NCBI GenBank assembly: GCA_963678675.1 | Contig: OY783198.1 | Coordinates: 10,612,580 to 10,676,579, forward strand | DNA from: Xiphydria camelus | Taxonomy: Eukaryota; Arthropoda; Insecta; Hymenoptera; Xiphydriidae | DNA length: 64,000 nt | Direction of reading: 5' to 3' | In this document: positions 34,224 through 44,187 of the stretch, piece after piece | How the letters are laid out: every line of letters starts with the position of its first letter | How positions within the stretch are numbered: the stretch's first letter is position 1 | Made by a program: the position numbers and the translations under genes | The notes under the pieces: generated by a model | What the model saw: only the letters and a program-made list of their open reading frames with translations | What the model was told of the DNA's origin: nothing | Databases searched by the model: none

Positions 34224-34779
34224 TATCGTATCTTCAATAATGTGAAAATAGTTATAAACGAAGCTTTGACCGAGAGAACACCACTTTGCTTCAAATAGAT
34301 GGTGCTACCAATATTGAAAAAAGTTGGAATACTTTTCAGACACACCGTGTATTTCTCGTTGTGCAATGTTACCAAGTCATTATTCATCGTTGTCCTGAAT
34401 GCAAATTAGTTCGCGTACCTAATCTATTTTACAACTTTCAATGCGTAATTTATACACTAAATGTAGCATAAATTGTTTCTTCAATATACAGAAACACTGT
34501 ATTTCAAATTTACGTGTGGTGGGCGTTCAATGTGGAGCAAATTATCTACAGCTACTAGAGAAGTTGTAACTTGGTCGAAACTCCACTTCCTAACTGAAAG
34601 CAATGAGAATGCTTCAAATGTCATTGGTTCAAATCCATCGGTAAATATATTCTCGCGTAAAGAAGTGTTATTTATTGTTCTATATAATAATCGTTTAATA
34701 ATCCTCAATAGTTTAATACGTACATATATATGGACATCTCTTCACATCATCGAATTTTTAACAATTTTCTATAACTTAA
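34224..34779. other. Stretch without recognised genes
   Basis: AT-rich. ORFs on both strands at 34473-34826 have no recognisable domain. GGTTCAAATCC at 34627 resembles a tRNA T-loop, but no cloverleaf surrounds it. Confidence 0.35.
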
Positions 34780-35000
34780 CCCCTTCAGACGTGATTTTTT
34801 TTTCGCGGAGTAAACAAAATTGTTAATGATGTTTTAGCCTTATGGGGTATTATTATATTTTAAAGTATTTTTGCAATCTTTATTTTTTAAATTTTCTTAT
34901 ATTTATGTGTAAACATTACAAAGTTGTATTTTTGCGTAACATTTTTTAATAAAATTGCTAAAATCAATGTACATACTCGTGTACCCCAGGTCTGAAAGGG
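34780..35000. mobile_element. piggyBac-like MITE, TTAA-flanked, 221 bp
   Basis: CCCCTTCAGACGTGA at the left and CCAGGTCTGAAAGGG at the right, each bordered by TTAA. The interior is AT-rich and non-coding. Confidence 0.87.
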
Positions 35001-35131
35001 TTAATATACATTATACATCAGATTATTAATTTCATTGGTTTATGTATCTACATGCAATGAAGAACATGATTTGATAACTAACTTTGATAACTAGAGTAAA
35101 TCTTCGACCCACTAAAATTTCTCTTTAGTTA

Positions 35132-36208
35132 GGATAAAAGTGGGATAGATGTCCCCGGAGGATAAATGCCCATTCCCCTTTATTTCGAATGTGTCAGCAC
35201 GATTAACGTAATAGGGTATTTCTGTTACATCAGTTTATGCATTCGTAAACATAGACATGAAAAATTTACACATATTAATAAAATAATTACCTATAACAGT
35301 TTCAAGTAAAGAGCACAGCATTTGATTGTTAATTTCAGGTAAAACTACCTCCGTTAAAATAACGTCTGGAGGATATTTTACGAGGAAATTCGACGTGAAA
35401 GTAATTTTTGCGGATCAGTAGAGTTAACTGATGAAGAATAAATAACTGCTATCAGATTTTATTCTTGAATGTCGAAATAATTATTGGTGAGACAACTATC
35501 CTATCGTTAGTCTTTCGTTGGAGGATAGGCTCCCCTACTGACAACAGAGAATAGATGATCTACTGAGGAGAAGGAGGATAAATGTCTATTTTATTAAAGA
35601 TCTACTTTACTTATACTCTTACACAATTACGGAAAATAATACAGTGTAAAACTTATCGATTATTACTTACTCTTTTATTATTATTAACTTTCTGTGGAAA
35701 ATAGAAAATGGCTTTTTCATACATTAAGTAATGATTGTTGGTAGAAGAAGAGACAAATAACGAAAGGAATAGCGAAGTCGTTAAAGTCAAAAGAACAATA
35801 ATAATTTTACAGTTAACTTTCAATTAATTCTGTTTATTTATTTACTCATACTCATATTTTCTTTATTGTTCTATTTTAGAATATATCTGAGGTATTACGT
35901 ATATATTCATTCTGAAATATTTATTTACTTACGCCTAAAATGAATTTTTCATCTTATTAGATACCCAGAACATCTGCCCTCCAAAGTATGGGCATCTATC
36001 CCACCACTTCAGCATCTATCCTCCAGAATGCCGAAAACGGAATTCTTTATTTCTTTGGATATCTTAGCTTGTTTCAACCAAATTACATTTTTCTATTATA
36101 GAAATTGTTACGTTCTAATAAGCAGACCAGGCATTCACATTCTAACAACAAGGTGTTTCTCTATATTTATTTTATTCTTTAGCTGGGTCATCTATCCTAC
36201 TTTTACCC
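35132..36208. mobile_element. Long TA element, copy 2, 1.08 kb
   Basis: GGATAAAAGTGGGATAGATG after TA is mirrored by CATCTATCCTACTTTTACCC. The motif GATAGATG/CATCTATCC and variants recur inside (35157, 35522, 35993, 36010). It is collinear with the disrupted copy at 27220-30134. No coding frame is preserved (36028-36213 is a chance ORF). Confidence 0.87.
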
Positions 36209-36277
36209 CATAAATATTCACCATTTTCAGCTAAGCAATTATGGCAAGTAGGTACTTATTCCTAAACTACAATATAT

Positions 36278-36512
36278 CGCTGCTTTGCTTTGAGAGGGGC
36301 ACAACTAAAAATATCGTTTTTGTGTTTTGTGTAATATTCAACTGCTTACTTTGACCTTTATCACGAAAACAGACATATTTCTGTTGCTAGTCGTTTTCCG
36401 CTAGAGAGAGTGCACATTTTTTATAACATTTTTACTTTTGTCACATTTTTAAAACTCGTCTCCTGTAGAATTATCATATTTTGAGTTATGCCCCTCTCAA
36501 AGCAAAGCAGCG
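36278..36512. mobile_element. 235 bp MITE, CGCTGCTTTGCTTTG ends
   Basis: CGCTGCTTTGCTTTGAGAGG at the left and the exact inverse at the right, then GCACAACT against AGTTATGC. Arms about 40 bp. The flank near the left end is AT-rich; no target duplication was identified. Confidence 0.82.
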
Positions 36513-37476
36513 ACATCATCATCACATACAATTCTCACAAGTTTAACGGACATATACACAAGTGAGTATTATTTTATCCGCAATATTTGAAGAAGATAAC
36601 GAGCAATTGGCACTTGCATAATTCATCCGAGTCACCGCATAAAAAGAGTATTGAGCTATGGTTAATTAGAGGAAATGAAGAAGGATCTCTTCAAGGTTTA
36701 CGATCGTTGATGCATACACCTCGGCATACAGGCATAACCGAGATCGCGTGAGAGTTCGTGCCGCGATTTAACCGCGCGTTCCTGCCCGTTCGACAGCGCG
36801 TCACGGGCACAATGAAGCCACCGAGCGACGTCGGACAGGACACGGTAGCGTGACCAACGTGCGTCACCGGCGTGGTAACGTCTCTACTTCAGAAGGCTCC
36901 GAGAGTGTTCGAAGCAGTCCTCGGACCTGGACAATGGGGCCCGACTCCCACTTCGCGGCTAGGAGAGCCGCTCCTCTTTCGAGACGTGGCGCGGGGACGC
37001 CTATTAACGTGTAACTCGGGAATTAACGCCATTAGCTGGAGACGCGGGGAGCTCGTGCATTCACCACGCGTCCGTCGTCTCGTCTCTTTTTCCTCCCACT
37101 GACGTTTACCGTCACTAATTTCCAGATTGAACGACAAATCTTTTTTCATGCTTCTACAGACTCACGAATTCTCGGTACGTGTGGGGAGAAGGCTCTCGGC
37201 TACGGAACGAGATGGATACACCGAGCTTTGAATCTTTACTTTTCTATTGGGGTCTCTGACATGTTTCGATACGCCGCGCCGTCTGGTGGCGAGAAGTAAT
37301 ACTGTTCCCAGTATACCGTTTAGTGAGTGACTGGCATTGGATTAATGTACACAAGCCATTATTATCAATATTAATATATGTTTAATATATTATAATATAA
37401 TATAATAATTTATAATATTATATAATTATTATATTATTATAAATTATACCTTATTCATTTTTACATTAATAGAAAA
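36513..37476. other. GC-richer non-repetitive stretch and AT-rich tail
   Basis: Positions 36700-37260 are CpG-rich with opposing ORFs (36872-37102 plus, 36889-37149 minus) that match nothing known. Positions 37360-37450 are nearly pure A/T. A regulatory or 5' exon role for the CpG-rich part is possible but unproved. Confidence 0.35.
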
Positions 37477-37584
37477 ATGGAAGGTGTAAGATTTTCGCCA
37501 CATGGCAAATCCAACAGTAAAGTTTATTGTTACGTAAATGGCTGTAACAGTAACAGGAAGAAAAATCCAGACGTTTTCTCTTAA
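37477..37584 (+). pseudogene. THAP-like zinc-finger fragment
   Basis: ATG at 37477 opens a 35-codon frame: MEGVRFSPHGKSNSKVYC, then YVNGCNSNRKKNPDVFS and a stop. C-x4-C followed by a basic N-R-K-K-N-P segment is how the THAP DNA-binding finger begins. The remaining C..H half and the AVPTIF-type end are absent. The stop codon lies within the TTAA at which the next element is inserted. Sequence beyond that element (38087 on) does not obviously continue the domain, so this is a relic or an exon cut short. Confidence 0.5.
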
Positions 37585-38086
37585 GGCTAAATGTACTGTC
37601 TTGGTTCAAAATTTTACCACCACGTAACAGCACCAAAATGAGCTAATTTTTCTTGACAATTTTCTCCCCAACGAACGGTTCATTTTTTTATCTGTAAACG
37701 GATTCTTGACTGTTTTCTATGTAGAATTTAATGAAATTGGTTATTAAAATTTTTAATTGAAAAATTTTACAAAAAAATGCTTTATAAACGTCAAAAAATG
37801 TAAAAAAAAAAATAGGGTTTTAGAGACAAACAAGAAGTATAACTGATAATTGCTATGGATTCGAATTTTGATTCTACCCAAAAACGTGATCGTAATCAGT
37901 TTTTTTTAATCAATTAAAAATTTTAATAACCAATTTCATTAAATTCTACATTGAAAATAGTCAAGAATCCGTTTACAGATTAAAAAATGAATCGTTCGTT
38001 GGAGAGAAAATTGCCAAGAAAAATTAGCTCATTTTGGTGCTGCCACGTGGTGGCAAAATTTTGAACGAATGACGGTACATTTAGCC
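37585..38086. mobile_element. Foldback element, TTAA-flanked, 502 bp
   Basis: GGCTAAATGTACTGTC at the left and GACGGTACATTTAGCC at the right with TTAA on both sides. Arms of about 200 bp pair well (AAATGAGCTAATTTTTCTTG against its inverse). The TTAA target fits piggyBac-type or Kolobok-type mobilisation. It is non-coding and lies directly after the THAP-like fragment. Confidence 0.85.
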
Positions 38087-38255
38087 TTAATATTCTTTGA
38101 CAACATTCATTTGGCAGGTTCACTTGCATGCGATTAATTTTATCCATTAATTTATTTCTATTTGCCTAGGCAACTACTATCTGCCTAAAAAGTTACTATT
38201 TGCCTACGACATATACATTCATTCAATCTCAAATAATATTTAAATAATTACGTAT

Positions 38256-38880
38256 CTACATGTGTTTGGCATCAGCTGATTTGGGAAGTTGAATGGCAAC
38301 CATCTCAGAAACTGTTTGATGCAGTTTTAGAAATGCTGATTTGATTTTCTGGTTTTTTGAAACAATCGTGAGATAATGAAGAGGAGCAGCATTATATTTT
38401 CCTAGTATTTTACTCACAATCAGTAATTTCTTCCAAGCACACTCTTTGTCAGTACAAGTGACAACTGAAAGGTCCTCTACCTCAGTTCTTGAATTAATAA
38501 AGTGAATGTTATTTATTAAACTGATAAGTAGATTCAAGAATATTTATTAACATAAGTGCACATAAGAGTGACGTTTTTAAGGTTAGAATCTCACCTGTGT
38601 AAATGAAGGAATGTTGCTACAATGTGCTTGCATTTTTCTCCTTGGCCCGCTGTACAGGAACACACAACACTTGTGATACTGCCCCATCATCTTTAATTTC
38701 ACCTACAATGTTGTTTACATCTCCCCTGATGTCAGACGTTTTAATGCACATGCTTACGAACGGAGACCGTTAACAGACCACAGTCTCTCCTGATCAACAC
38801 CATATTTTAAGATATGTCCGGCGCGTAAACCTCTTTCGCCTTCGATAAAATTTCTTTGAGCAGGGTTTGCACCTGCTCAA
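38256..38880 (-). pseudogene. SWIM-type zinc-finger gene remnant, with a short intron
   Basis: On the minus strand, pieces in shifting frames read ERGLRAGHILKYGVDQERLW (from about 38845), SMCIKTSDIRGDVNNIVGEI (about 38750), then VCSCTAGQGEKCKHIVATF (about 38665-38610). The last is the SWIM signature C-x-C..C-x-H. A consensus donor GTGAG follows at 38594. The matching acceptor CAAG ends at 38488, giving a 107 bp intron and in-frame continuation RTEVEDLSVVTCTDKECAWKK. At least two frameshifts lie upstream of the finger. SWIM fingers of this kind occur in insect proteins related to transposons; the full gene's identity is unknown. Confidence 0.6.
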
Positions 38881-39269
38881 GAGCAAATCGCGTTCATAGA
38901 TAAAGCCATTCATAAATAATAACTACACTCCCATACACTCTATGTTGGCAGTATACAGATTTCGGCCATATTGAATTTTTCGAAATAAGCTCCTCTCTCA
39001 TGTCAGATCCCAATAGGGACTTGTGTGTGTACTGCTTCGAAATTCGAAGGCATTCGAAGTCCACGAGCTCAACATTGATGGTCATATAAGGTATTACGAG
39101 TCGTTAAATTTATTTCTCGATTTTCTGAATTCGATAACAATCTATCGATCAACTAGTTTTCCGAAGCTTTTGACAGAAACTTTGTTTTTACCGTGAATTT
39201 TAATATTTCTTTCCAAAGTACCAAATAAAATGGAAAGATTTCATGATTTTGTCCTACAAGAATAGGAAA
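38881..39269. other. Stretch without recognised genes
   Basis: No repeats or domains seen. The minus-strand ORF at 38894-39085 has no known motif. Confidence 0.35.
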
Positions 39270-39368
39270 AACCGGTGCAAGTTGACACATAGGAAGCTGA
39301 CCTCTAGTTTCCATTACTTTGTGTGACAACGAGAGGCCAACTTCCCGTACGGCCCTAGACTCTCCAGC
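39270..39368. repeat. Short palindromic repeat, family P
   Basis: GGAAAAACCGGTGCAAGTTG at the left, core CTGACCTCTAGTTTCC and CGAGAGGCCAACTTCC, right end eroded near CTAGACTCTCC. Confidence 0.72.
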
Positions 39369-39441
39369 AAAATTGTTATGTTCGGGTGTAATTATTGTTG
39401 CGTCATTTTGTATGATTATTATTGTACGGAAAAAAAAGTTA

Positions 39442-39559
39442 GGGTAGAAAGGGGTTAGTTGATCCAGGAAATTGGTCTCTCGTTGCCACGGCAAGTAATA
39501 GAAGAATAATTGAAAGTTGGCTCAATTTCCTGGGCCAACTCACCTCATTTTACACACCC
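39442..39559. repeat. Short palindromic repeat, family P
   Basis: GGGTAGAAAGGGGTTAG after TA; core ATTGGTCTCTCGTTGCC; right arm partly lost (GAAAGTTGGCTCAA); the end CATTTTACACACCC precedes TA. Confidence 0.72.
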
Positions 39560-39628
39560 TACAGTAATTATACTTTCGTAATAATATAGTAATTTTTGAC
39601 CATTCGCAACTTTGTTGGCTTTTACTAT

Positions 39629-39714
39629 AAGAGAGACCGGATCAAGTTGACACAGGATTCCTCAGAATGAGAATAAGAGACCAACTTCCCGTGTCAACTT
39701 GCTCCGGTCCTCCC
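39629..39714. repeat. Short palindromic repeat, family P (left core shortened)
   Basis: GAGAGACCGGATCAAGTTG and CAACTTGCTCCGGTCCTCCC form the ends with TA outside. The left core is deleted to GGATTCCTCAGAATG. The right core AAGAGACCAACTTCC is intact. Confidence 0.78.
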
Positions 39715-39767
39715 TAAGTATGACAACCATGACCGTTTGTTAGATGTTTGGCATTAAATAAGGTAAG

Positions 39768-40688
39768 TGTTCCAAATATTGCCACCTTAAGGGAAAATAG
39801 GTATGTATTCTTTTTCTGGGATTCATTAATACGATCATGCAGACTAAACCAAACATGGATGGAACAACATCTAGTAATCAATTGATAATAAACTTACCTC
39901 TTAATAATTGATAAAACTATAGTTCAGATACATATATTTTTTTACATCACAAGTGGCAATATTAGGAACACGGGTCTCCCAATATTGTCACCCTAGTGAA
40001 TATGTCTATGTATTCTTTGAACTAAATCATTTTCTTGCTCAATACTCAAAACAAGTTTCCTGTTGTAATTGTTTTTGCGAAAATGAAGTCCTAGCATTGT
40101 TCTAAGTAATTCATATTGTTTAGCACCACCTTGTATGCTCATTCCTTATAGCTGATAGCCTCAGCTCTAAACACATATGTAATTTCTACAACAACAATGG
40201 AGAAACACTGATGCTGGCAGTGTTCTACCATCTTCTCGAATACGAAGGACTCGAGGGCGCGATATCTAGATGTCAGTAGACCAATTACGGCATTTTACAC
40301 GAGGTGGCAGTATTAGGAACACAAGTCTCCTAATATTATCACCCTAGTGAATATGTATGTATGTATTCTTTGAACTAAATCATTTTCTTGCTCAATACTC
40401 AAAACAGGTGTTCGTCCAAGTTTCCTGTTGTAATTGCTTTTGCGAAAATGAAGTCCCCGCGTTGTTCTAGGTATTTAATTCATATTGTTTAGCAGCACCT
40501 TTTATGCTCATTCGTTATAGCTGATAGCCTCAACTAAACACATATGTAATTTCTACAACATCAATGGAGAAACACTGAAGCTGGCAGTGTTCTACTATCT
40601 TCCCGAATACGAAGGACTCGAGGATCCGACATCTAGTTGTCAGTAGACCAATTACGGCATTTTACACGAGGTGGCAGTATTAGGAACA
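39768..40688. mobile_element. TIR element with an internal tandem duplication
   Basis: TGTTCCAAATATTGCCACC at the left and GGTGGCAGTATTAGGAACA at the right are inverted. Inside, a block of about 351-367 bp starting TTAGGAACAC (39962) is repeated from 40313. Both copies contain TTGAACTAAATCATTTTC, CTGATAGCCTCA and GAGAAACACTGA. The copies differ by scattered substitutions and a short insertion, so the duplication is not recent. Non-coding. Confidence 0.75.
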
Positions 40689-40834
40689 ATGGCAATATTT
40701 AGCGCACATACCTTATATGGCGATGATTGCCACGCGAAAGACCGAAGCAAGTTGGCGCAAGAAACAACAAATTTAGGAAAAACCTATGTTCGTTGCGCGT
40801 TGGAAAAATGAAAAACAAATGACTTGTCGTAGGA

Positions 40835-40912
40835 AGTTTGCCACTCGTTGTCACTACTTTCCATGGCAACGAGGGGCCAATTTCCCATGGCGACTATTTC
40901 CGATTTCTCCTG
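40835..40912. repeat. Short palindromic repeat, family P (core)
   Basis: GAAGTTTGCCACTCGTTGTC and CAACGAGGGGCCAATTTCC flank the CTACTTTCCATGG centre. A possible left end AAAGACCGAAGCAAG lies about 95 bp upstream at 40738, so the copy may carry a short insertion. Confidence 0.7.
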
Positions 40913-41806
40913 TACCATATTATAGCCATTAGATCATCATAGATGTGTCGTACTCGGCACGAATGTCTTTCCCGCACAATGCTCGTTTTCATCTCTCAAC
41001 GACGTCACTCCGGGGCACCCGTTGCGTACATCATTGCGACTCCGAGAGGTTAATGACGGTCGCGCGGAAGAGAGTGAAAGAAAGGGGGACGCAGGACACG
41101 GGTCGCAAGAAGCCAGGACCGGAAACCGTAGCAACTAATTTCGTGATATAAAAAAGAGGGCTCTTCGAGGCAGCGGAGACAAAGGACAGCCGACCCGCTC
41201 TGTCCCGGTAATCTCGACTCGATCACGTGCACCGCAGAGGGCCCTGGTTTATTTAATTTTACCATCGAATCGGCTATTATTTCGATAATTCCTCAACAAT
41301 TATCGGACCCTGTTGCCGACGGTGCGTAAGTTTCGTTGGGGATCGACGTGGTGGTCGACGCCGTCTACAATAAGTCTATTCGCTCGGTGCGTACGAACAC
41401 TGTAAAGCTCGCTACACACGCTCATGCAAGTCGACGTAAGTCGGGGCTTGAGTTGAGTCGAAAGTCGTGCTTGAATAAAATCATTTAGTCGAACCGATGC
41501 GCCAGGTCATAAATATCAGATCGGACTCCAAAGTCGGTACATGTGGATGCTCCCCAGACCAACAGACTTCACTTTCGACTTGGCTTGACAAAGATTTGAG
41601 TGAATCTTAGTGTTTTGCCATGAAGGCTAAATTCGGTTGGTGCTCCATGACAAAACAAGAAGATCCACTCGTACCGTTCAATTACGGTTCACTCATTTGA
41701 AGTGCCTACCGTCACCTAAAGCAGGTCGATCAGACTCATTGACCACAGGTGAACAATCACACACGCTCGCTAAAGTATAACAAAGTCTGTATGCATAGAG
41801 CGAATA
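40913..41806. other. GC-richer non-repetitive stretch
   Basis: Positions 40930-41460 are CpG-rich. ORFs overlap on both strands and none matches a known protein. Positions 41400-41480 hold GTCGACGTAAGTCG and GAGTCGAAAGTCG motifs without clear periodicity. Confidence 0.35.
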
Positions 41807-41894
41807 AGGGAGAACGAGATTAGTTTGGGAAATTGACTCTTCCTTGGCCATGGAAAGTAATGGGATGAAGGGGCCAACATCCTCCATTCTCCCC
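41807..41894. repeat. Short palindromic repeat, family P
   Basis: AGGGAGAACGAGATTAG after TA, core ATTGACTCTTCCTTGGCC and GATGAAGGGGCCAAC, end CATTCTCCCC before TA. Confidence 0.8.
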
Positions 41895-42572
41895 TACCGG
41901 CTCCTTACATACCTACGTACGATCTGCGCGAGATGTATAACTGTAAGTTTATTCTTCTTGATTAATCACGATAGGATTAATTTTGAGATACATTTTAGAA
42001 GAGTTTCCGTGGCGGGAAGACCGGGGGAAGGGGGGTCATATATGCAAATGTTCCTGTACATACAATGGTCGGCTTGAAAGAGGGCTTTGGGGAACGTAAT
42101 ATAAATCATTCGCATCGTACAAGAGTGGAAACGTTGTTTACCTACGTCTTTACGCCACGCGTAGAACGATGCATCCGTAATACTATTTGTATAATTCATT
42201 ACAACGTAAAGTTCCATTATCTCGAAATACATTTGTATTTTTAAGAAATAAAAATTATAATTTATGATTGGACCGCTCGAAGTGGTGCGTTGGCCAGCGC
42301 TGAATGGGGTATCTAATAAGGCAATTTACATGCCTTCCTGATTCAGAAATGTGGTCACGAGATAAAATTGAATGGAACTCCGTCCCGCGCTATTTTCAGT
42401 TCTTCCTCTCTCGCTTTGGGCTATTTATTTGCTTAGTATATTGTTTAAAGTATTTACGTTAATTGCTATTCTTTTATTTTTGGGCGTGATCTTATTTACG
42501 GATATCGAAAGAGCCTACTCCTATATTCGTTGATGCAAAATCTTTCACTCACTTAAAATTATCTATAGAGTA
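41895..42572. other. Stretch without recognised genes
   Basis: No repeat or domain seen. The ORFs at 41844-42077 and 41966-42232 are unfamiliar. Confidence 0.35.
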
Positions 42573-42996
42573 GGGGAGACTGTTGTACCTTGAGGATAGT
42601 GTACCTTGAAATGATTCGTATTTATGACAAATATCGCCATCTATCAACTCAAAATTCGGGTATAATCTTCACTTGCTTGGCCTTCAGTAGTGCATTCATG
42701 TTTCACGCGTCACAGACGTATTTTGATGTTGTAAAATAAAAATAAGTTTTTTCGCCACAAGAAGTATATAATTAGCATCGTAATCGTGTGCAGATAATTT
42801 GAGAACTGGTCACTTTAAAACTATTAAACAATTTTTGTGTGTAATAGTGTTCAATTGTGAGTAAAAATACAGTGTTATTTTTCTTTGTAAACTTAGCTTC
42901 GGCGTGGAGGCAGCCGTTTTTAGTAATGTTGCACCATCTTGTACCTTGGAACATTAATAAAGAACGTTAATTTTTTATTTCAGAATTGTTCCAATT

Positions 42997-43092
42997 ATGC
43001 CGCGTAGTAAAGAAGGTAAAAAAGAGATCCTCTGTCAATCATATTTTGAGTTTTTCATCATCAAAAAGAAAAGAAGCATAGCTAAACTCTAA
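42997..43092 (+). pseudogene. Transposase-like N-terminal stub, 31 codons
   Basis: A pyrimidine-rich tract ending TTTTTTATTTCAG lies 14 bp before the ATG, a strong 3' splice site. The frame starts MPRSKEGKKEILCQS and ends FIIKKKRSIAKL. M-P-R-x-K is how many pogo-like transposases begin. Downstream in another frame are FSSSKRKEA and a stop, like a basic C-terminal tail. I infer a deletion joining the two ends of a transposase gene. No helix-turn-helix or DDE region remains. Very short, so uncertain. Confidence 0.35.
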
Positions 43093-43389
43093 GTGTCTTT
43101 TTCTCAAATGTTTTGTTCTTTTTTACAAGTGCTTTTGTTAATTTATGATATCTGGTACAATTTATATTGTTAAATAATCTGAATTTTTACTTGGTTTATT
43201 TTTTTAGTTGGTTATTATCTGTGTTTCAAGGTAGATTATATCTCTGTTCCATGGTACAAGACCATCTTGTACCTTGGAACAATTTGTAGCTAATACAAAT
43301 TGTGGTGGAAAACACCTTAGCATCAATATTTGTAAAATTTCCTTTACATCTCGTGTACCTGAATAGATATCTCATCGAGATTCAGCAGA

Positions 43390-43409
43390 AGAGAGAGAGA
43401 GAGAGAGAA
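43390..43409. repeat. (GA)n microsatellite
   Basis: About nine GA units inside the right part of the TIR element at 42573. Confidence 0.85.
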
Positions 43410-43584
43410 ATGGCGTTTAAATATTTTCCCAATCATCAGTTAAACTAAAATTTTCAGTAATCGTTCCAAGGTACAACAGTCTCCTCTAATATCATTTTTG
43501 ATTTCAAATATTTCATTAAGATCCCGTCATAGTTGGTGATCATATTATATTTGGCGAAGCCGCCATGCCTTACGTATACATGAT

Positions 43585-43675
43585 AAATCTATCTCGATTA
43601 TGATCATCGGATGGTTTAGTGAGAATTTATATCTATTCTTATTTCCAAATAAAAACGATTACACTTACAAACTAT
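43585..43675 (-). repeat. Dispersed repeat, inverted partial copy
   Basis: TATTTCCAAATAAAAACG and GTGAGAATTTATATC are the complement of part of the repeat at 31684-31870. Confidence 0.5.
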
Positions 43676-43685
43676 GGCGCTTGCG

Positions 43686-43873
43686 GTAAAGGAGACCATC
43701 AATTTATTAGACGTGGTCTTCGTTTTTCATGATAAACTATTATAGTCCAGTAATTAATGATTTGTTGGTTCCGGGGAATGCTAAGGACTTTTCGTGAAGC
43801 TACATGTGTTTTCATTAAAGAAACATTTATTAACAAAACTAAGACCAAGTGTGACAATTTGGAGGACTTGTCG
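43686..43873. mobile_element. MITE, CGGTAAAGGAGACC ends, copy B
   Basis: CGGTAAAGGAGACCATC at the left and GGAGGACTTGTCG at the right (right end diverged). ACGTGGTCTTCG pairs with AGACCAAGTG. The centre shares AATGATTTGTTG and GGACTTTTCGTGAAG, inverted, with copy A at 31484, so this copy lies in opposite orientation. Confidence 0.72.
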
Positions 43874-44009
43874 CAAAAACTAGTTCATCAGTGAAATATT
43901 CTTTATCGTTGTTTCAATCAATGCATTGTTTAGCGTAATAATTGATAACGCTATGTTTCTTCTAGTAGCTTTCTTTTGTTCAAAAGCTATTATACTTTTA
44001 AAATTAATT

Positions 44010-44080
44010 TAACTTAACTAGGTAATTATCAGGCCAAACAACAACAGACAACATAAGTATTACCTTAAGAATATTATACT
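44010..44080. repeat. Fragment of the tandem palindrome unit (see 2690)
   Basis: TTAATTTAACTTAACTAGG and TATCAGGCCAAACAACAAC match the left end of the units in the 2.7-3.7 kb array. The rest is missing. Confidence 0.7.
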
Positions 44081-44187
44081 TTTGGCAATAACTCAGCTTT
44101 GCAAAAGAAGTGGTATGACTTATTCCTATTTTCGTCGGAACGCTGTATTCATAACGAATACAATAATTGTTAGCGATCTCCAATAAT

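Larger units (their letters stand above)
42573..43486 (+). mobile_element. TIR element with GGGGAGACTGTTGTACC ends, 914 bp
   Basis: GGGGAGACTGTTGTACCTTG after TA is mirrored by CAAGGTACAACAGTCTCCTC before TA. The phrase TGTACCTTGGAAC recurs on either strand (42941, 43270, 43462). It encloses a small frame after a good splice acceptor (see 42997). Ends resemble those at 13938 and 44188. Confidence 0.88.

Noticed and set aside
34612..34640. tRNA-like T-loop GGTTCAAATCC
   Set aside because: No acceptor, D or anticodon stems can be formed around it.
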